A stretch of DNA of 64,000 nucleotides from Schistosoma mansoni (taxonomy: Eukaryota; Platyhelminthes; Trematoda; Strigeidida; Schistosomatidae): contig NC_031502.1 of NCBI RefSeq assembly GCF_000237925.1, forward strand, positions 41,222,655 to 41,286,654, given 5' to 3'. The translations under genes were made by a program, and so were the position numbers. Below, one piece after another: positions 1 to 13,012 of this stretch (positions are counted from its first letter, which is position 1; the number at the start of each line of letters is the position of its first letter). The notes under the pieces are model-generated. The model was not told where the DNA came from, searched no databases, and worked only from the letters and a program-made list of their open reading frames with translations.

Positions 1-2150
1 GTAACATCAATGCCAAGTCAGATCATTTATTCGCTACCCATTATTGATAAGTAGATTTCCATCAATCCAGTTATTTCTATCGGAAGTTACAGAATTGTGC
101 AGGGAAAAATGCAAATTAGTAGAGTATAGCTGTGGTGTATGTTACTTGTGTCGACAGACATAAGTATAACGCAACACCAATCGGAAGTAGAAAATCTTTC
201 ATCAGAAGGCTATGAAGGTTGACTGGTACATAAATGTTTCTGTTGAAAGCACTACTATCCATTATTCATGTTTTAATCAAGAGTATCCGAGAGGTGAGTG
301 GGACTGTTATTTCATTGTAGTATCTGTTCATGATGTTTTTATTATACCTTCAAGGCTAGTGCATATAACTAAGAGTATTGTTTAATGTCTTAAAAATATA
401 CAGAAGCACCTTATTCACTCAATACTTGCTCTTATTTTTACAGTTGAGTAAATTATGCACTAGATTTCAGGGTTGAATAATAGTTATATTCTACACCAAC
501 ACATAATTCTATATGTTGGTATACATGAAAGCTGTTGTTGTTATTACGTAGCTATGGATTTCACTATAATTGTTACTGTAAATGTTGACAACGTATGACT
601 TTTGTTAATTCGTCTGAATTTTCATAACCAAATAACCCACTCCAACTTCTAAAGTGAAGTCTTTTGTGACTGACTAACGGTCGGCTGGAGAACAGCTGTG
701 AACCAGGATTAAATAAACAGCAGTTTGTTTTTAGTTCGAGAATTCTGGTGGCTGTATTCGGCAACTGGTTGTCTTCAACCATTTCAAGAATGAGACAACC
801 ATTACCCTATGTTTTTGACTATCATCGTGTTAGTTTGTTAATCAGTTGATGTAAGTAATGCAGACCAACAATCCCTAGGATTTATGGTCAATGCAAAACT
901 CGTTATTTGATGGTAAGCTGTACAAGATCATAGGTGGATACTGTCGATAATTCTTAAACCAGAATGTAATAGTTGATTAGTGGATTCTGGTTTATGGTAT
1001 TTCAGTAGCTGTTGTCAGTTCGTTAATTTTCGAATTTCACTGCGTTATACAAACCATTCATCTAATTATTTGATACAAGTTAAAGAAGGCATTTTGAGTA
1101 ATTTAATAAAATTACTAATATTTATACAAATTAATCAACCACACCAACGATTACGTCATTGCTGACGTTATTATCGTCATCAACATTCTCTTTTGTTTTC
1201 CCATTAATCTATTTTTTGTTTTATGCATGAACTATTTCATTTTTCCGTTTTATTTTTTCGGAGGGGGAGGGCTTTTCCTCTCCTCAATTTTACTTTGATA
1301 ATTCATCTCTTTCACATTCAGAGAAACTTTGTCACGTGATATGAAGTTTGGAAACACCTTACTAATTGAGAAATTGATAAACAAATAAACTTCCACATTT
1401 TTCTCATCATTTATTTTTCAATATGAATAATTCCTAAATGTTTTTGTGTACTGTGTTGATTTTCTGTTTGTTTGGTGATGTATTTTATTCTTTAAAAAAA
1501 AAAAAATAAATTTCATCAATCAATTTATTTGTTTGAACTAAAATAAACAAACTTAAATCACAGTTCAATTAACCAAACAAGATAGGATATTAAAATAAGC
1601 GCATGTCACATTGAAGGTATTCTTTAGAATGATAGTTTACTTACTTGAAAGGGAGATTGGGATTAGATGACGTCTACTTCACATGTATAAGATCATTTTT
1701 AATTGTTTTATATTGAGAAATTAATAATTCGAAAAATAGGATAGTCAGAATATGTTACGAGTAAAACTTCTATTCAAAATTATTTCAGAAATTGAAATTT
1801 GAATCATTCCAATGTTCTGTACAGAATTTTTTACGAATAATCTCTTCTGCATATTCGGGGTTCGATTTCTGTCAAACTATTCGTTTAAATATTGACAATT
1901 ATTCATATAAAGTCTAAATATATTTCCGAATTCAGCTTCTATTATATTTAATTGTTGTGTTATTTGTTTTATTACGAGACTGGGAAACCATGTTCGAGGA
2001 ATTATTGTATTGTGGTTTTCTACATTCCTTGAATTCAAACGATATTTCAATTGCCAATTATAATTGTTTCATTTTCATAGTTTGTACCATAAATGAAACT
2101 CAGTTAGGCAATCGTTGCGAAGCAGTAAATATTGGACAATTGTTTCTTTT
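1..2150. other. AT-rich non-coding stretch
   Basis: Apart from the family C repeat at about 126-240, I see no gene here. The open frames are short, AT-rich and without recognisable motifs or convincing splice sites. Runs such as the A-run near 1494-1505 are simple sequence. Confidence 0.6.
126..240 (+). repeat. Family C interspersed repeat, partial
   Basis: The segment contains a GTCGACAGACATAAGT core followed by a CACCAATCGGAAGTAGAAA-like stretch and a GGTTGACTGGTA stretch. The same order of blocks recurs at about 22790 and 54773 on the plus strand, and in reverse at about 25735 and 63065. The family is non-coding as far as I can see, and I do not recognise a published name. This copy is diverged and shortened. 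Confidence 0.6.
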
Positions 2151-2154
2151 TAGC

Positions 2155-2265
2155 ATGTGACTCCTTAACGGTCTCCATCCACGAGCACATACGGAATCGA
2201 ACCTAGAACAATCGAACTGGTTTTGTGGCAAGCGCAAAACCATAATTGGATAAATGAATACTCAA
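2155..2265 (-). repeat. Degenerate family B hammerhead repeat fragment
   Basis: Read on the minus strand, a GGTTCGATTCCG-like B box is followed by a GTGGATGGAGAC segment where other family B copies have GTGGATGCGCACTG. This is the expected order of B box then hammerhead stem I. The remainder is too diverged to align by eye, so this is a tentative old copy. Confidence 0.4.
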
Positions 2266-3725
2266 GAGTAAACTATCAATATTAGTACAAATGGTTGAAT
2301 AGATAGTTGGATTCTTCAGTTCTACATGACAGGATGTTCCCACTTAGATAAAAATAAAAAGATAAGAGTCAATGGACAGCTGCCTCCTTTTTATGGAGCT
2401 CTTCTTGAACGGTCATTCATGCCCCTACTATGATTCACAAATAAAACCTTCTGGTCTAGCAGCCAACACGTAGTATTTAAACTATTGAGCGAGCGTCCGA
2501 TTGCTCACATTTTTATAGTGGGATCGGTTCTATTAAACTCACATCTGTCAGGCTTAAATTCCACTAGTCATGCCTTCTCATTAAATCACTACTACAGGTA
2601 AAATTTCACACTCTTCAAATGATTTCAGACCAAATGAGAATGACTTAACGAAGTAACTTATTTTTATAATAAGTTATTGTCAGTAGATATTCCATAACTT
2701 GTATCACCGAGCTATCTCTGTTCAATAAACACTGGAGAACAAAAGGCACTTGACAAGAGTTTCGTTCAAGTATGTCCAATTACCCCTGGTTTCCAATGCT
2801 TCTTTAACTAGAACCAGTCCAAGATGTATACTATGGAATTCCACCATCTTCATAAACCACGTGTATAATATTAATAATAAATATTCCATGTAATATGATA
2901 AACTAAAATTGAGTATAAAAACATGAGGCGATTTGATATTGAATTATAATTTCACGTGCCGCGGTGTAGAAACTGAGAATGTTCGAGATTTCATTGTTGA
3001 TGAGTTGTCCGAAATGTTTTAAGACTGCTGAATACGTGAAGTTATTGTTTCATTCAAGTTAAAACACATTATAATTGAAAATCTTATCGTGAAAATCATG
3101 ACTGGGATAAAACTATACATTTCTGTGTAGCGGTTCGCGTTTAGGCAGTAAGTACTTTGTGTACTAGGGTAGAGTGCAGAGTAGAGTGATTGAGGAAGTC
3201 TAGAGTGGAGAAAAACATAAGAAAAAGTGAGCCGACAACCGAGCAAGTGCACAGAATACACTTATTTTTAATAACGAAAGCAATCGGCAACAACCAGAAG
3301 TAACACAAGCCTCAGATTCAGACCATATTGGAATGTTTTGACTTACCATTATTTATCCAATACAATAGTTTGTCTCGTGTCTATTTGATTGTTAGTTTAT
3401 AGTGTTAATTCAACCAAATTGTCTTAACAATATATCTTCTCTTGATTTACATCAAATTTAATAGAAAAACAGTTTCACTATTTCAACTATTGTACTTCCC
3501 TCTCTTTTTAATAGGAATTTTCAAGTATTTTCAATTTGACAAATGTAGTGAAAACAAGTCATAAATCAGAGAAGCAACATGTTTAACGATGTCTATAACT
3601 ACTGTTACTACTCTTATTATAAGTATAACAATGTTTTCTCGTGAATTGTACATCAACTTTTGGAATTGTATCGTTAAAAAGCATAATGACTGTGAGGCTA
3701 CATTGATATCATCACCACGCTGACA

Positions 3726-3766
<41 letters not shown>

Positions 3767-4431
3767 GTGATAGAGAGAGAGCGCACTAAATGCTATCTCT
3801 AAGCTAACCAACTCACTTGTGTGTCTTTTAAAGCCTATTTTCTCTTCTTGTGTATCAATGTTGTCACATAAATAAATGTTTAATTGATCGTATCAGAAAT
3901 TCAGAACAATAGATGTGTATGTTATTAATACCATCATTATTTTATGAAAATTTATCTATACATATACGTCTGGGTCATTCGATGCACAACAAGTACCTTC
4001 TATATGTATATACATATCTATTCTCAATGACAAATAAACTTATTATTTTATCGTTATTAAATGGTCGTCTTTGTGACTAGACCTTAGCATTGTGGCCTTG
4101 AACTATTATAGTACACATGTACACCATATATTCACTGACCTAGAAACACGTTTTAAAATAGAACAGTCAGTAATAATATAACGACAGTAATGATAATGCA
4201 TCCATTTCATATAAATTTATATCTATCTATTGTATTACTGCTTCGAAATAAATTCAATCAATGGTTTCTCTTTTTTATTATTTAAATAGAAAAAAATTTT
4301 TCTGATTTTAGAAATAATAAAAGACTAAAGTTGAATAGATTACTCAGTAGTACGTTAAAAGATATAAAATTCTAGGTCATTAGATTCAGACAAAATAACG
4401 ATAAAAACTTTTTACCGATTTAATTTGTTAT
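2266..4431. other. Non-coding stretch, unassigned
   Basis: No gene is supported. The 2370-2600 and 2690-2830 blocks are somewhat less AT-rich than the background and could be old repeats, but I could not match them to other copies in the window. A (TA)n tract lies within it. Confidence 0.5.
3728..3763. repeat. (TA)n microsatellite
   Basis: Uninterrupted alternating TA of about 36 bases. Confidence 0.95.
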
Positions 4432-4987
4432 TTTCATAGTTGAAACCATGAGTCAATTGAAGCTAGACCACCATGGAAAACCTGGAAGGACTGGATGGCC
4501 GTTTCATCCTACTAAGCGACTCCTCAACAGTGCGCATCCACGACCTCGCCCCGCGAGGTTCGAACCCAGCACCTACCAGTCCCGCGCCGGAGCACTTAAC
4601 CGATAGACCACTGAGCCGGCATCCGACGGTGTTAATGTCTAACTTCAGCCAATCCACGATGTTTGAGAAACTGTTCATCAATTGTCCTCAGTGAGTTGTT
4701 ATCTCACAACCGGCGTGGTTGAACTCAACTGGTCACTGCTTCCCACTAGAACTCCAGGACATGTATCTTGAAGTCAGTCAATCGGTTAAGTGCTCTGGCG
4801 CGTGACTGGTAGGTGCTGGGTTCGAATCCCGCTCGCGAGGTGGGATCGTGGATGCACACTGGTGAGGAGTCCCATAATAGGACGAAACGGCCGCCCAGTG
4901 CTTCCAGGTTTTCCATGGTGGTCTAGCTTCAAGTGATTCATGGTTTCAACTATGGAAATACTGAAATCTCCACAAAATCCCTTCTGA
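4432..4987. repeat. Fold-back insertion of two family B hammerhead repeats
   Basis: The left part (about 4432-4780) is a full family B unit on the minus strand: hammerhead region, tRNA-like B and A boxes, and the about 180-bp upstream segment. The right part (about 4781-4987) is a partial unit on the plus strand, from just after the A box to the 3' end (CTCCACAAAA, CCTTCTGAT). The two 3' ends face outward. Flanking 12-bp direct repeats TTAATTTGTTAT at 4420-4431 and 4988-4999 are perfect, so the whole inverted structure entered as one insertion. Both hammerhead cores are altered: the left arm reads TTGAGGAG and the right arm GTGAGGAG where CTGAGGAG is expected. The right arm also has GCC for the GTC cleavage triplet. 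Confidence 0.85.
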
Positions 4988-4999
4988 TTAATTTGTTAT

Positions 5000-7900
5000 A
5001 TTGTGTTCACTAAAGTTATTTCTAATATATTATGATGTCTTATGAGTGAAAGTTCAATTAGTTAGCTATGTATATGGCGTCTATTGTTCAATGATAATAA
5101 TCATTAAACATGGTTGAACTTTATCAATTACAGCTACATACTAACATTCAAATTGAACCATCACTACAAATCTTCGTCCAAAGACAAAAGTCAACATTTT
5201 CTATTGACAACTGTTTAGTAATTACCATGCGTTATCATTATATCAGTCATATGGAATAGATATTTTTCGATAAGATGCAATTATTGTTATACTCTTTGAA
5301 AGTATTATATTTTGATTAGAACAGTTTGTTGATTAACTTTAGACAATACTGAACCATCGTTTACTTGTAAAATCATTATTCACCCATTACGAATCAATCA
5401 ACATTCGAAATCTTCCATTTCATACTGTCTTTATTGATTGTTATCAAATGACAATGTTTAAATTCCTTATATTTTTAAGAGAATTTCGTTGACTTCGAAT
5501 AGAGTTTCAGAATATTCTCTTATTGTTATCTGAAATAAAAGTGAGGTGAACATACAGTAATAAGTTTATGAAACACTTCCGGTCTTGCATTCACCATTCA
5601 TAAATTTATGCGATTAGAAATTTCACAAATAAAAATTTTAAATCCAAATAAATCAGAAATAATTTGTACTATTTCTACGTCTAAATAGAGTCAATGGTTG
5701 ACAGTATAACTATTCTTGTTGATAATAAATAACTAAATGATACCCAATTTGATGATTTATTCATGTAGGGATTTCTTTGGATAAAACTATTTCATTACAT
5801 TTTAAACTGCTTAGGTGTAAAATATGTTTTACCAGACAATATAAGTAAGTGGGAACCAAGTCAATTCTTTCGATAGTGTTGACTAACGGAGACAACATGA
5901 TGTCTACTTATTCTGAATCTAAACTGCAAAAAATTTATCAAGATCAATTTTACTTAATTACACTTGTTACTCTTCGTAGAGCAGAGGCCACTGACCCTGT
6001 AAAAAAGGCTGACCAGGAAAGATCATCATCCGTTTTACTCAAAACATTAAATTACTTAAAATGTTGCGATTCAGTTGAACTGTCTCTATATATCACTAGT
6101 ACGTACAATCAAACCGAATATGCATGATACTCATAATCTGAAGTAGTAATAATATTTGTAAATGACAGTTAAATCAGAAATTTCAGTGCACTTCAAAAGT
6201 TTGGGTGACGAATTTTGCAACTGTTCAATTATTGTAATCTGCTGGAACTGAACAATTACTAATGCAAACAGAATGTACTCGTAGCGTATCGTAAAAGACT
6301 GTCAAATTATGATAATGTTGAATACTTAGAAGGTGAACTGGAAACACTTCAGCTGTATGCATTTTGCATCGTTACATACCCATTTTAAGAAATAAAAGAA
6401 GAGATGAAGATATCAGAATTAATACAACTTATATATGGTGGATGGAAAAGGCAATTGAGATAGTTGACTGGTACAAAACTTACCTGTCTATAAACGGGAG
6501 TCCGTATTAAATAAAAATGTATTGCATTGTTGTATAATTAGTACTACGAATTCCTTTCTGTAACAAAATTTCGATTTTCAAATAAAACCATTATCGTTAT
6601 TGTTACTATTAACATGAAAACAGCCTATTAACTTGAATTCTACATTTCCAAATCACACGATCCATCTGTTTGACATTATGGTTGTAAAATCTAAGTGAAT
6701 TCCTCACTTTCCACAGGTGAGTAAATTGAGTTATTTTCTAGTTTTTAGTTTTCAGATGAGGATAGAAAAGAAAAAAAATGAGGGGGAGAGAGAGAAGTTT
6801 CAATTACCTAGTCATTACATGTTTCCTTAGTTCGGTTGTTACATCAACAGTAATCATCATACATCACTTATCAACTGTTATTATTAACTATAAGCATTAA
6901 GGTTCTATTTAACCATTATTATCCTTTATCATTTCTCTGGGGAATCATATTAGCAACACAACGTCCAGTCTTCATTCTAACAGGAAAATGAAAGTGGAAA
7001 TAATGACAAGATGAACTAGAAAACAATCTTTCTTTAATGGATATAATGAATATTGAAATTATAAGCCATAATACACACATTATATATATCTGATTTATAA
7101 ATAAACTATCGGATATAATGTTTATGATGTTATTGCTAATAGACAGTTTATGAGGATTTTTTCCCACGTGTGTTGTAATGCACATGTCACATTTAATTCA
7201 GATTTCATTTGTTTGATATACAACACAATAATAATGATAATAATAATGAGTGTGGATGACGATATTGCTATCATTATTGGTATGATTAAAGTTATCAGTG
7301 GTTTATTGTTATTATTATCACATTGTTGATACTAGAGTTATGGATTAAGCTGTTTCAATGTGAAATCTATGCTAGCTAGTTAATCAAAACTAAACCGAAA
7401 TGTGTAAATTGCTTATAATGAACTAATCTTTCATTTGGGCTAGAGTGAACTTTTGAAATCTGCACATTCAAATCCAGCTACAATAACTTCAGACTACTAG
7501 ATCACAGTTAATATGAATAACAACTCAAAGTTGAATCATTTTGAAACAGACCACAATTCTCACTAAATGGTTATCATTGAGTTAATTTGTTAATGTCAAC
7601 ATCATTCACTACACAGCAAACACAAATCTTCGGTGGGATTTACGGCAATTCACTACTTATTCTGTCATGATTGAGAATATTTGATCATTTTCATGAAGAA
7701 GACTATTCTCACATCATAGAAAATCTCCGGGATTCCCGAGATTAATATTGGTAAATCTGTCAGCGGAGCTGCAGTCAACATTCACGCAACTGTGATGAAC
7801 AATCATGTAGTATAGCTGCAATGATACACCTCTGTCATCCCTATAAAATTATTAGCTATGGGTTGATAACTTCATTTTCACCTCGAACTAATCGCTATGT

Positions 7901-10197
7901 TTTTATTCCTCAATTGTTTGTATTATGTTCGACTGTTCCAAAATATGATTACTGTCAACAAAGTGACTTTTAAAAAAGTTATGTAGATTGATGAATATGT
8001 TGAAGATATATTATTGTTGTTTTAAAACTAGAAATTCAAGCATTAGAGTATTTGCTTCCACTCAGATCTCAAATTGAATTAGGCTAAAATGAATGAAAGT
8101 TCGTACTAAATTTAATCATTTTATAAAAAGTTTGTCACAAGTTATTTCAATAGTGCAGTTGGTTCAATCACTTTTCGAAACGATGTATACCGTCTATTTA
8201 GAAAGGGAATATATATCCGAAATACAATAAGGTAAAAGCACTGTGTTAGTGAATGACATTTATACACCAAGTTAATGAATTTTACCATGAATCAATAATA
8301 AATTTAGTGCTAATGAAAATGTCGATAAAGAGATCCTTAAATTATCCCAACATAGAAGTTCACGGTAGTGCTTGTGCATAATTCAAAATATATTTTACAG
8401 TAAAAGCTTTATATATTTTAACCGAATATACTCAGCTAAGTTTGATAAGTGTAGTACATTATGTTGACTGGCCATTCATTCCAAGCAAATTGATTGATCT
8501 CACCCTAAGGATATGATTGCTAGTGAGGATTTTCATGTGTCGATGTGGGTATAAACATTCATTTATTATTACCATTAGTTGTAGTGATTATTATTGTTGC
8601 ATTTATTCCACAAAACCTGACGAAATATCACTTCATTTAGGTATACAGTAAATTTTTTTATTTACATGATAAAAACGGGACATGTATTAAAACTCATTAT
8701 AACAAAATCATATAAAAGGAGACTAATGAAGATGAGGTGTATATAAACCAAAATGCAACAACAGTTGAAATGATAGGGGAATCAATGTATATTGTTATAT
8801 GTGTTAAACAAAATTCATCAAATCCTGGCGCCTAGATGAAAATAATTCAATAAAGTTGTATGGTTGATACATAAAGTTGAATGTGTGAATTTGAATGCCT
8901 TCAGGTTATTTAATACTTGTAAACTACCTTCGTCTAACTTGTATATTAAATGATATTAAACTGGGATAATTTAAACACATTTTTTTGTAACAATCAAACT
9001 TAATTTGTAATCCTCAATTGTTTGTTAAAACAAACCAAATTATCCCCTATCGAAAAGAATAGTTCTGACATTTATATTGTGGTTGATATTGAGAAGGAAT
9101 TTGTTGAACCGATCTAGTGAAAAACTATGTATATGTGATATTCAGACACAAACTGAAAACTATGTTATTCACTATAAAACAATTCAAAATGAATAGCCCT
9201 ACCAGTAGGATATAATTACCTGATAAAATATATTTTGAAGCATATGGTTCCTCTGAAATTAATCTTTACTTATTTGCAAGAGTTTTTATTCACCTGTTAT
9301 TGATATATAGAACTTCACTTGATCAATGCTTGTTAGCATATAAACTTTTTGGACAGATGTCTCCATATTGTCTGTAGTCTGTGTGTTGATATCAATAGTC
9401 AAACCTAGGTACAACTGGGGAGAAACGGTCATCTTGTTGAGTTTATCTACAATTCGATATTGAAATTCCTTGATCACTATGAATGAAAATCTATATTTTT
9501 GGATAAATCAATGAAAAATTTCTTACAATACATAAGAGGTCACAATGACAGATTGTAATATTGGTAATTTCGATCAAATTGTTCTCCACTACTATTGAGA
9601 ACCGAATTAAAGTTTTGATGTAAAGTAATATCTACTTGATGGTGATCAGTTTAAATTATTCTGTGACCTGGCTATAATTCTGAATATCAGTTGATGTAAT
9701 TAGATATGATCAGATGAATTATTACCATTCTCACTGTGGCATATATCACTGACGAATGTTTGCATTAACAGTTAAACACTTAATAAATGGAAGATCATCT
9801 TTAATCTTTTTTTAAAAATCACAACTACCTGATAGTTACACTGTGATATACTAATAATCCTTTAATTCCTTTTATTAATATGATGTACAGCAGGTAACTG
9901 AAAAGTGTTCATCTTTATTGGAACATTTATTCTCATAGATACAGATAATCATTTTGTGAAAAAACGATCACAATTTATAATTAAACATTCACTTCCCTTT
10001 TTGACTGAACTTGTCAGTAAATGTTATTATAAACGTTTAAAACAATTCAAAAATATATACCATGAGACACAAGGGTTAGATTCTAATAAATTACTGAAAA
10101 TTACAATCAGGAAAGTGGCTTATAAAAATGTTATCGATTTGAAAATAATTCTGATTTTTGAATAAAACCAGGTAGAAAATTACTAGTAACTAGTAAT
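5000..10197. other. AT-rich non-coding stretch
   Basis: No gene is supported. The longest open frame (5849-6127, plus) lacks recognisable domains and has no plausible exon boundaries. The same holds for the frame at 9905-10165. Nothing repetitive could be assigned with confidence. Confidence 0.5.
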
Positions 10198-10310
10198 TAT
10201 TTTGATGGAGTTTTGTTCTCTGAGCTGGATGATTTGGTCGTGGAGCTTTCATCGTCCTTCTGAACGACATCATCAGCACAAACTTCAGGTAGAAGTAAAT
10301 AAATGTTTCG
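10198..10310 (+). repeat. Family D repeat fragment
   Basis: The segment contains GGAGTTTTGTTCTCTGAGCT then GATGATTTGGTCGTG, and ends in GACATCATCAGCAC and CAAACTTCAGG. The first part recurs as the foreign block inside the family B copy at 22265-22336. Two copies in one window indicate an interspersed repeat. I do not know its class. Confidence 0.6.
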
Positions 10311-11239
10311 TCTTACTCCTGGGCTCTTCATCAATACAAGCTTTCTGTCACATATGAGACCTAATCTGGAACTATCGAATTTTATATAAAATAAATTATT
10401 ATTTTACCAAGAATTCGGAAACATTAACGACTTAATATGCTCTCGTTGAACAATATCTGACCAATCAAAGAATTTGAAGTCTTTAATGATGATTTCGTAT
10501 AGAATAAACAATATCTATTATTAAGTTGCGAATATTTTTCCAATGGTTTTTTACTTGATATTCGTTTAAGAAGAAAACTACTTTTAAATATTAAATAGCA
10601 CTTGATCCATCTTTCGACAAGTAAAAGCGGTATGATAAGATATTGACATGATGATTTTGTTTTAAGGCTTCCATTGACTTTTCTTTAGAATGTTATATTA
10701 ACGTTATTTACCAATAATAACAAACACATTGTCACTGATTCATTCAGACCAAAGATTTATTCTTTGTAATTCATACAATCTATCTGTAATATAGTTTTAA
10801 TCGAGGAAAGAGGATATCGTTCTACTCTTCTCTTTATTATAAGAATCTTCTCACTTTTATTCATTCGAATAGCCTTGTACTGTCTAAAATTTAAATGAAT
10901 AAAATTCAAAGATCATACATTGAGTTCATTAGGGTTTCAGATCGTTTTCCATCATTTTTACTTTTATTCACGTTTTATGAATTGTCACATCTAAAATTTT
11001 GCTATTAATGGAAGTAGTCTACTTTTTTCATTTCTGAAGGTCAATCTTATAAACAATGGAACTTTTCAACTGAATCATGAAGATTTTACATTATTCAATG
11101 ACTGGCTGATAATAGAAATACTTTTGTCTTATTTTCAGCATTGATTCAATTATATCAAACAAGTTTTCAGCTTAGTCACTAAAACTGAATATTAACGTTT
11201 CGTGAAATTAATAAAATATTTCGAAAGTATAATCATAAC

Positions 11240-11905
11240 TTATGTCAGAACAAAAGCACTTATTAGTTGTTACGTTTAACGAGATTACGACAATACCTAA
11301 ACTAGAGAACGGAACAAAGTCAGCAACACAATAACAAGACAAGCTAAACTGTTGACTGGGCCCCAGCCCTGCTAATTGAAGGGAGAAGATCAGATTCAGC
11401 TGAGGGAAAAGTATATTCCACAAGAAATCGGAAGCACGAACGAACGAGTACACAACTGAAGTGTATATATACGGTATTGAAATATCTTTGAGGAACACCA
11501 CAAAATAGCGTATAAAAAGAGGAAACGAACTAATTACATTTAGGGTCCTTCCAAGTGGGAAATACAATCCGAAAGTAAAGATGAGCACTTTTGGAAAGGA
11601 AATAAGGAATTCAAAATTTCAAATTAAAATCACACAAATAAGACGTTTACAAAGTGGTTTCTTGGGATCTTCCCTTTTTTAATAGGATATTTTCTTGAAG
11701 TTCACTTGAATCTTGACCGTTTGTTGCCGTTGTCGAAGTGACCACTTTATGGGACGTAGATCGAATTGTTGTTGTACTTTTTCTTGTGTAGGGACTGTGG
11801 GTAAGTTGTAGGTATGCAGAAGAACTTCGGGCGGGAGATTTCTGTTTCTCGATAGGCGATCTAGGGCTAACCTTTCCCATAGCTGTTTTCGGTGACGAGT
11901 CTACC
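11240..11905 (-). mobile_element. Candidate LTR-retrotransposon 3' end (fossil)
   Basis: Read on the minus strand, a Ser/Thr/Lys-rich frame of about 85 codons (11905 to 11647) is followed by a purine-rich run. Then comes a segment of about 410 bases starting TGTAAACG and ending TTCTGACA, with a TATA-like element, which has the look of an LTR. The region is visibly richer in G and C than its surroundings. This fits the tail of a pol frame plus the 3' LTR of a schistosome gypsy-like element. Alternatively the frame is the last exon of a host gene (it would end in Glu-Thr-Thr-Leu). No second LTR was found, so it is a fragment at best. Confidence 0.35.
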
Positions 11906-12240
11906 TGAAATCTCTATGCTAACCTAAACTTTCTTATTCACCCTTTTAAAATTGGTTTAAAGAGTTTCATGCTATTTGTTATATTAATATGCTTTCAATA
12001 TGCAACCGTCAAATAGATATAGTAGAACTTTTTCTTGGTAAATAGCAATGATACAATTATATTAACTTTAAAAATCAAAATAGATTACATAAATGATCTA
12101 ATCTGAAACTTGTTTAAATTCATCAAAATAATAATACTGAATAATGTGACATTGGTGAAATCGGTTATATGTTGGATTTATTTTACACAATTTTCAATAT
12201 CTAATCAGAACAATTCACTGATTGGAAATTTATTATTATT

Positions 12241-12585
12241 GTAAGCAAAGATGGATAGTGGGTAGCAGTGGAATCCAGGACGCACGTGTCGTCCTATTTG
12301 GGACTCTCCAGCTGGATGTGCCTGCATTTCAAAGTTGTTGTTCACTCTGGGACTTGAACCCAGTATCTTTCGCTTCGAACACCATCGTGTTATCTCAAAT
12401 AGGACGAAACGCGCGTCCTGGGTTCCACTGCTAGCCACTATCCATCATTGCTTACAAAGCTTGTGAATCACGGCTATATCGAGGCAATACACACAGTATG
12501 CACATGTGCCAATAAGAGACTGACCAGTTGCAGTCCTAAACATCAATGGGAAGATTCAAACAAACTATACTTAGTTGAATTTAAT
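12241..12585. repeat. Fold-back family A (Sm-alpha-like) hammerhead repeat
   Basis: 12241-12395 is a minus-strand piece with the hammerhead and B-box region. 12396-12455 is a plus-strand piece beginning at CAAATAGGACGAAACG, and 12456-12585 is the unit's downstream part (GGCAATACACACAGTATGCA, AGACTGACCAGTTGCAGTCC). The outer 60 bases of the two arms are inverted copies with about 5 differences. TTTATTATTAT occurs on both sides and may be the target duplication, but it is low complexity. The minus arm has a damaged core (CTGGAGAG, GACA). The plus arm keeps GAAAC but lacks its own CTGANGAG. Confidence 0.85.
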
Positions 12586-12952
12586 TTTTTATTATTATCA
12601 TTATTGATCAATTTGTTTATATTTTGTGAATATTCAATAAGTTTTATTAAACAATCTGATTAACATAAACTATATAATTACTAAGTAAATATATTTCTAA
12701 GAGTTAGTCACTAAGCTATTTTGAAATGGAATAGTTGTTTATTTTTTTTAATGGTTTGTTTATCTATTTTAAATATGACCTAAGAAACAACAAAATATTC
12801 ATTCTTATGATACTTATTATAATGAAGGTGTTATTGTTAATTACTTGTTGAAAGTTCTTTTACACGTGTACGGTTATTTATTTCATTTTATCTAAATTTA
12901 TTCTCTATAAGCTCTAAATTCATTAGTGCCTTGATCAAAGCATAGTTTTTTG

Positions 12953-13012
12953 AAATGTCGGCGGCCTATGCTCCATTGGGAGTAACAGGCGTAAGTAAGT
13001 AAATAAGTAATA
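12953..13012 (+). mobile_element. RTE LINE 3' end, short fragment
   Basis: CGGCGGCCTATGCTCC followed by GAGTAACAGGC and a GTAAGTAAGTAAATAAGTAA tail. This matches the expected 3' terminus of an RTE-clade LINE with a tetranucleotide tail, the same tail type as the minus-strand fragment at 42417. Only the last few dozen bases are present. Confidence 0.65.

Noticed and set aside
4463-4694. Open frames on both strands at 4463-4694, and similar ones at 12205-12438, 18911-19117, 20483-20734 and 23377-23577
   Set aside because: They lie inside hammerhead repeats and recur only because the repeat is G+C-rich.
5849-6127. 92-codon plus-strand frame as an exon or small gene
   Set aside because: There is no recognisable domain, splice boundary or composition shift. 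I could not support it.
11208-11588. 126-codon hydrophobic frame as a membrane protein
   Set aside because: It lies in the LTR-like block, has no motif, and its composition is explained by that sequence.
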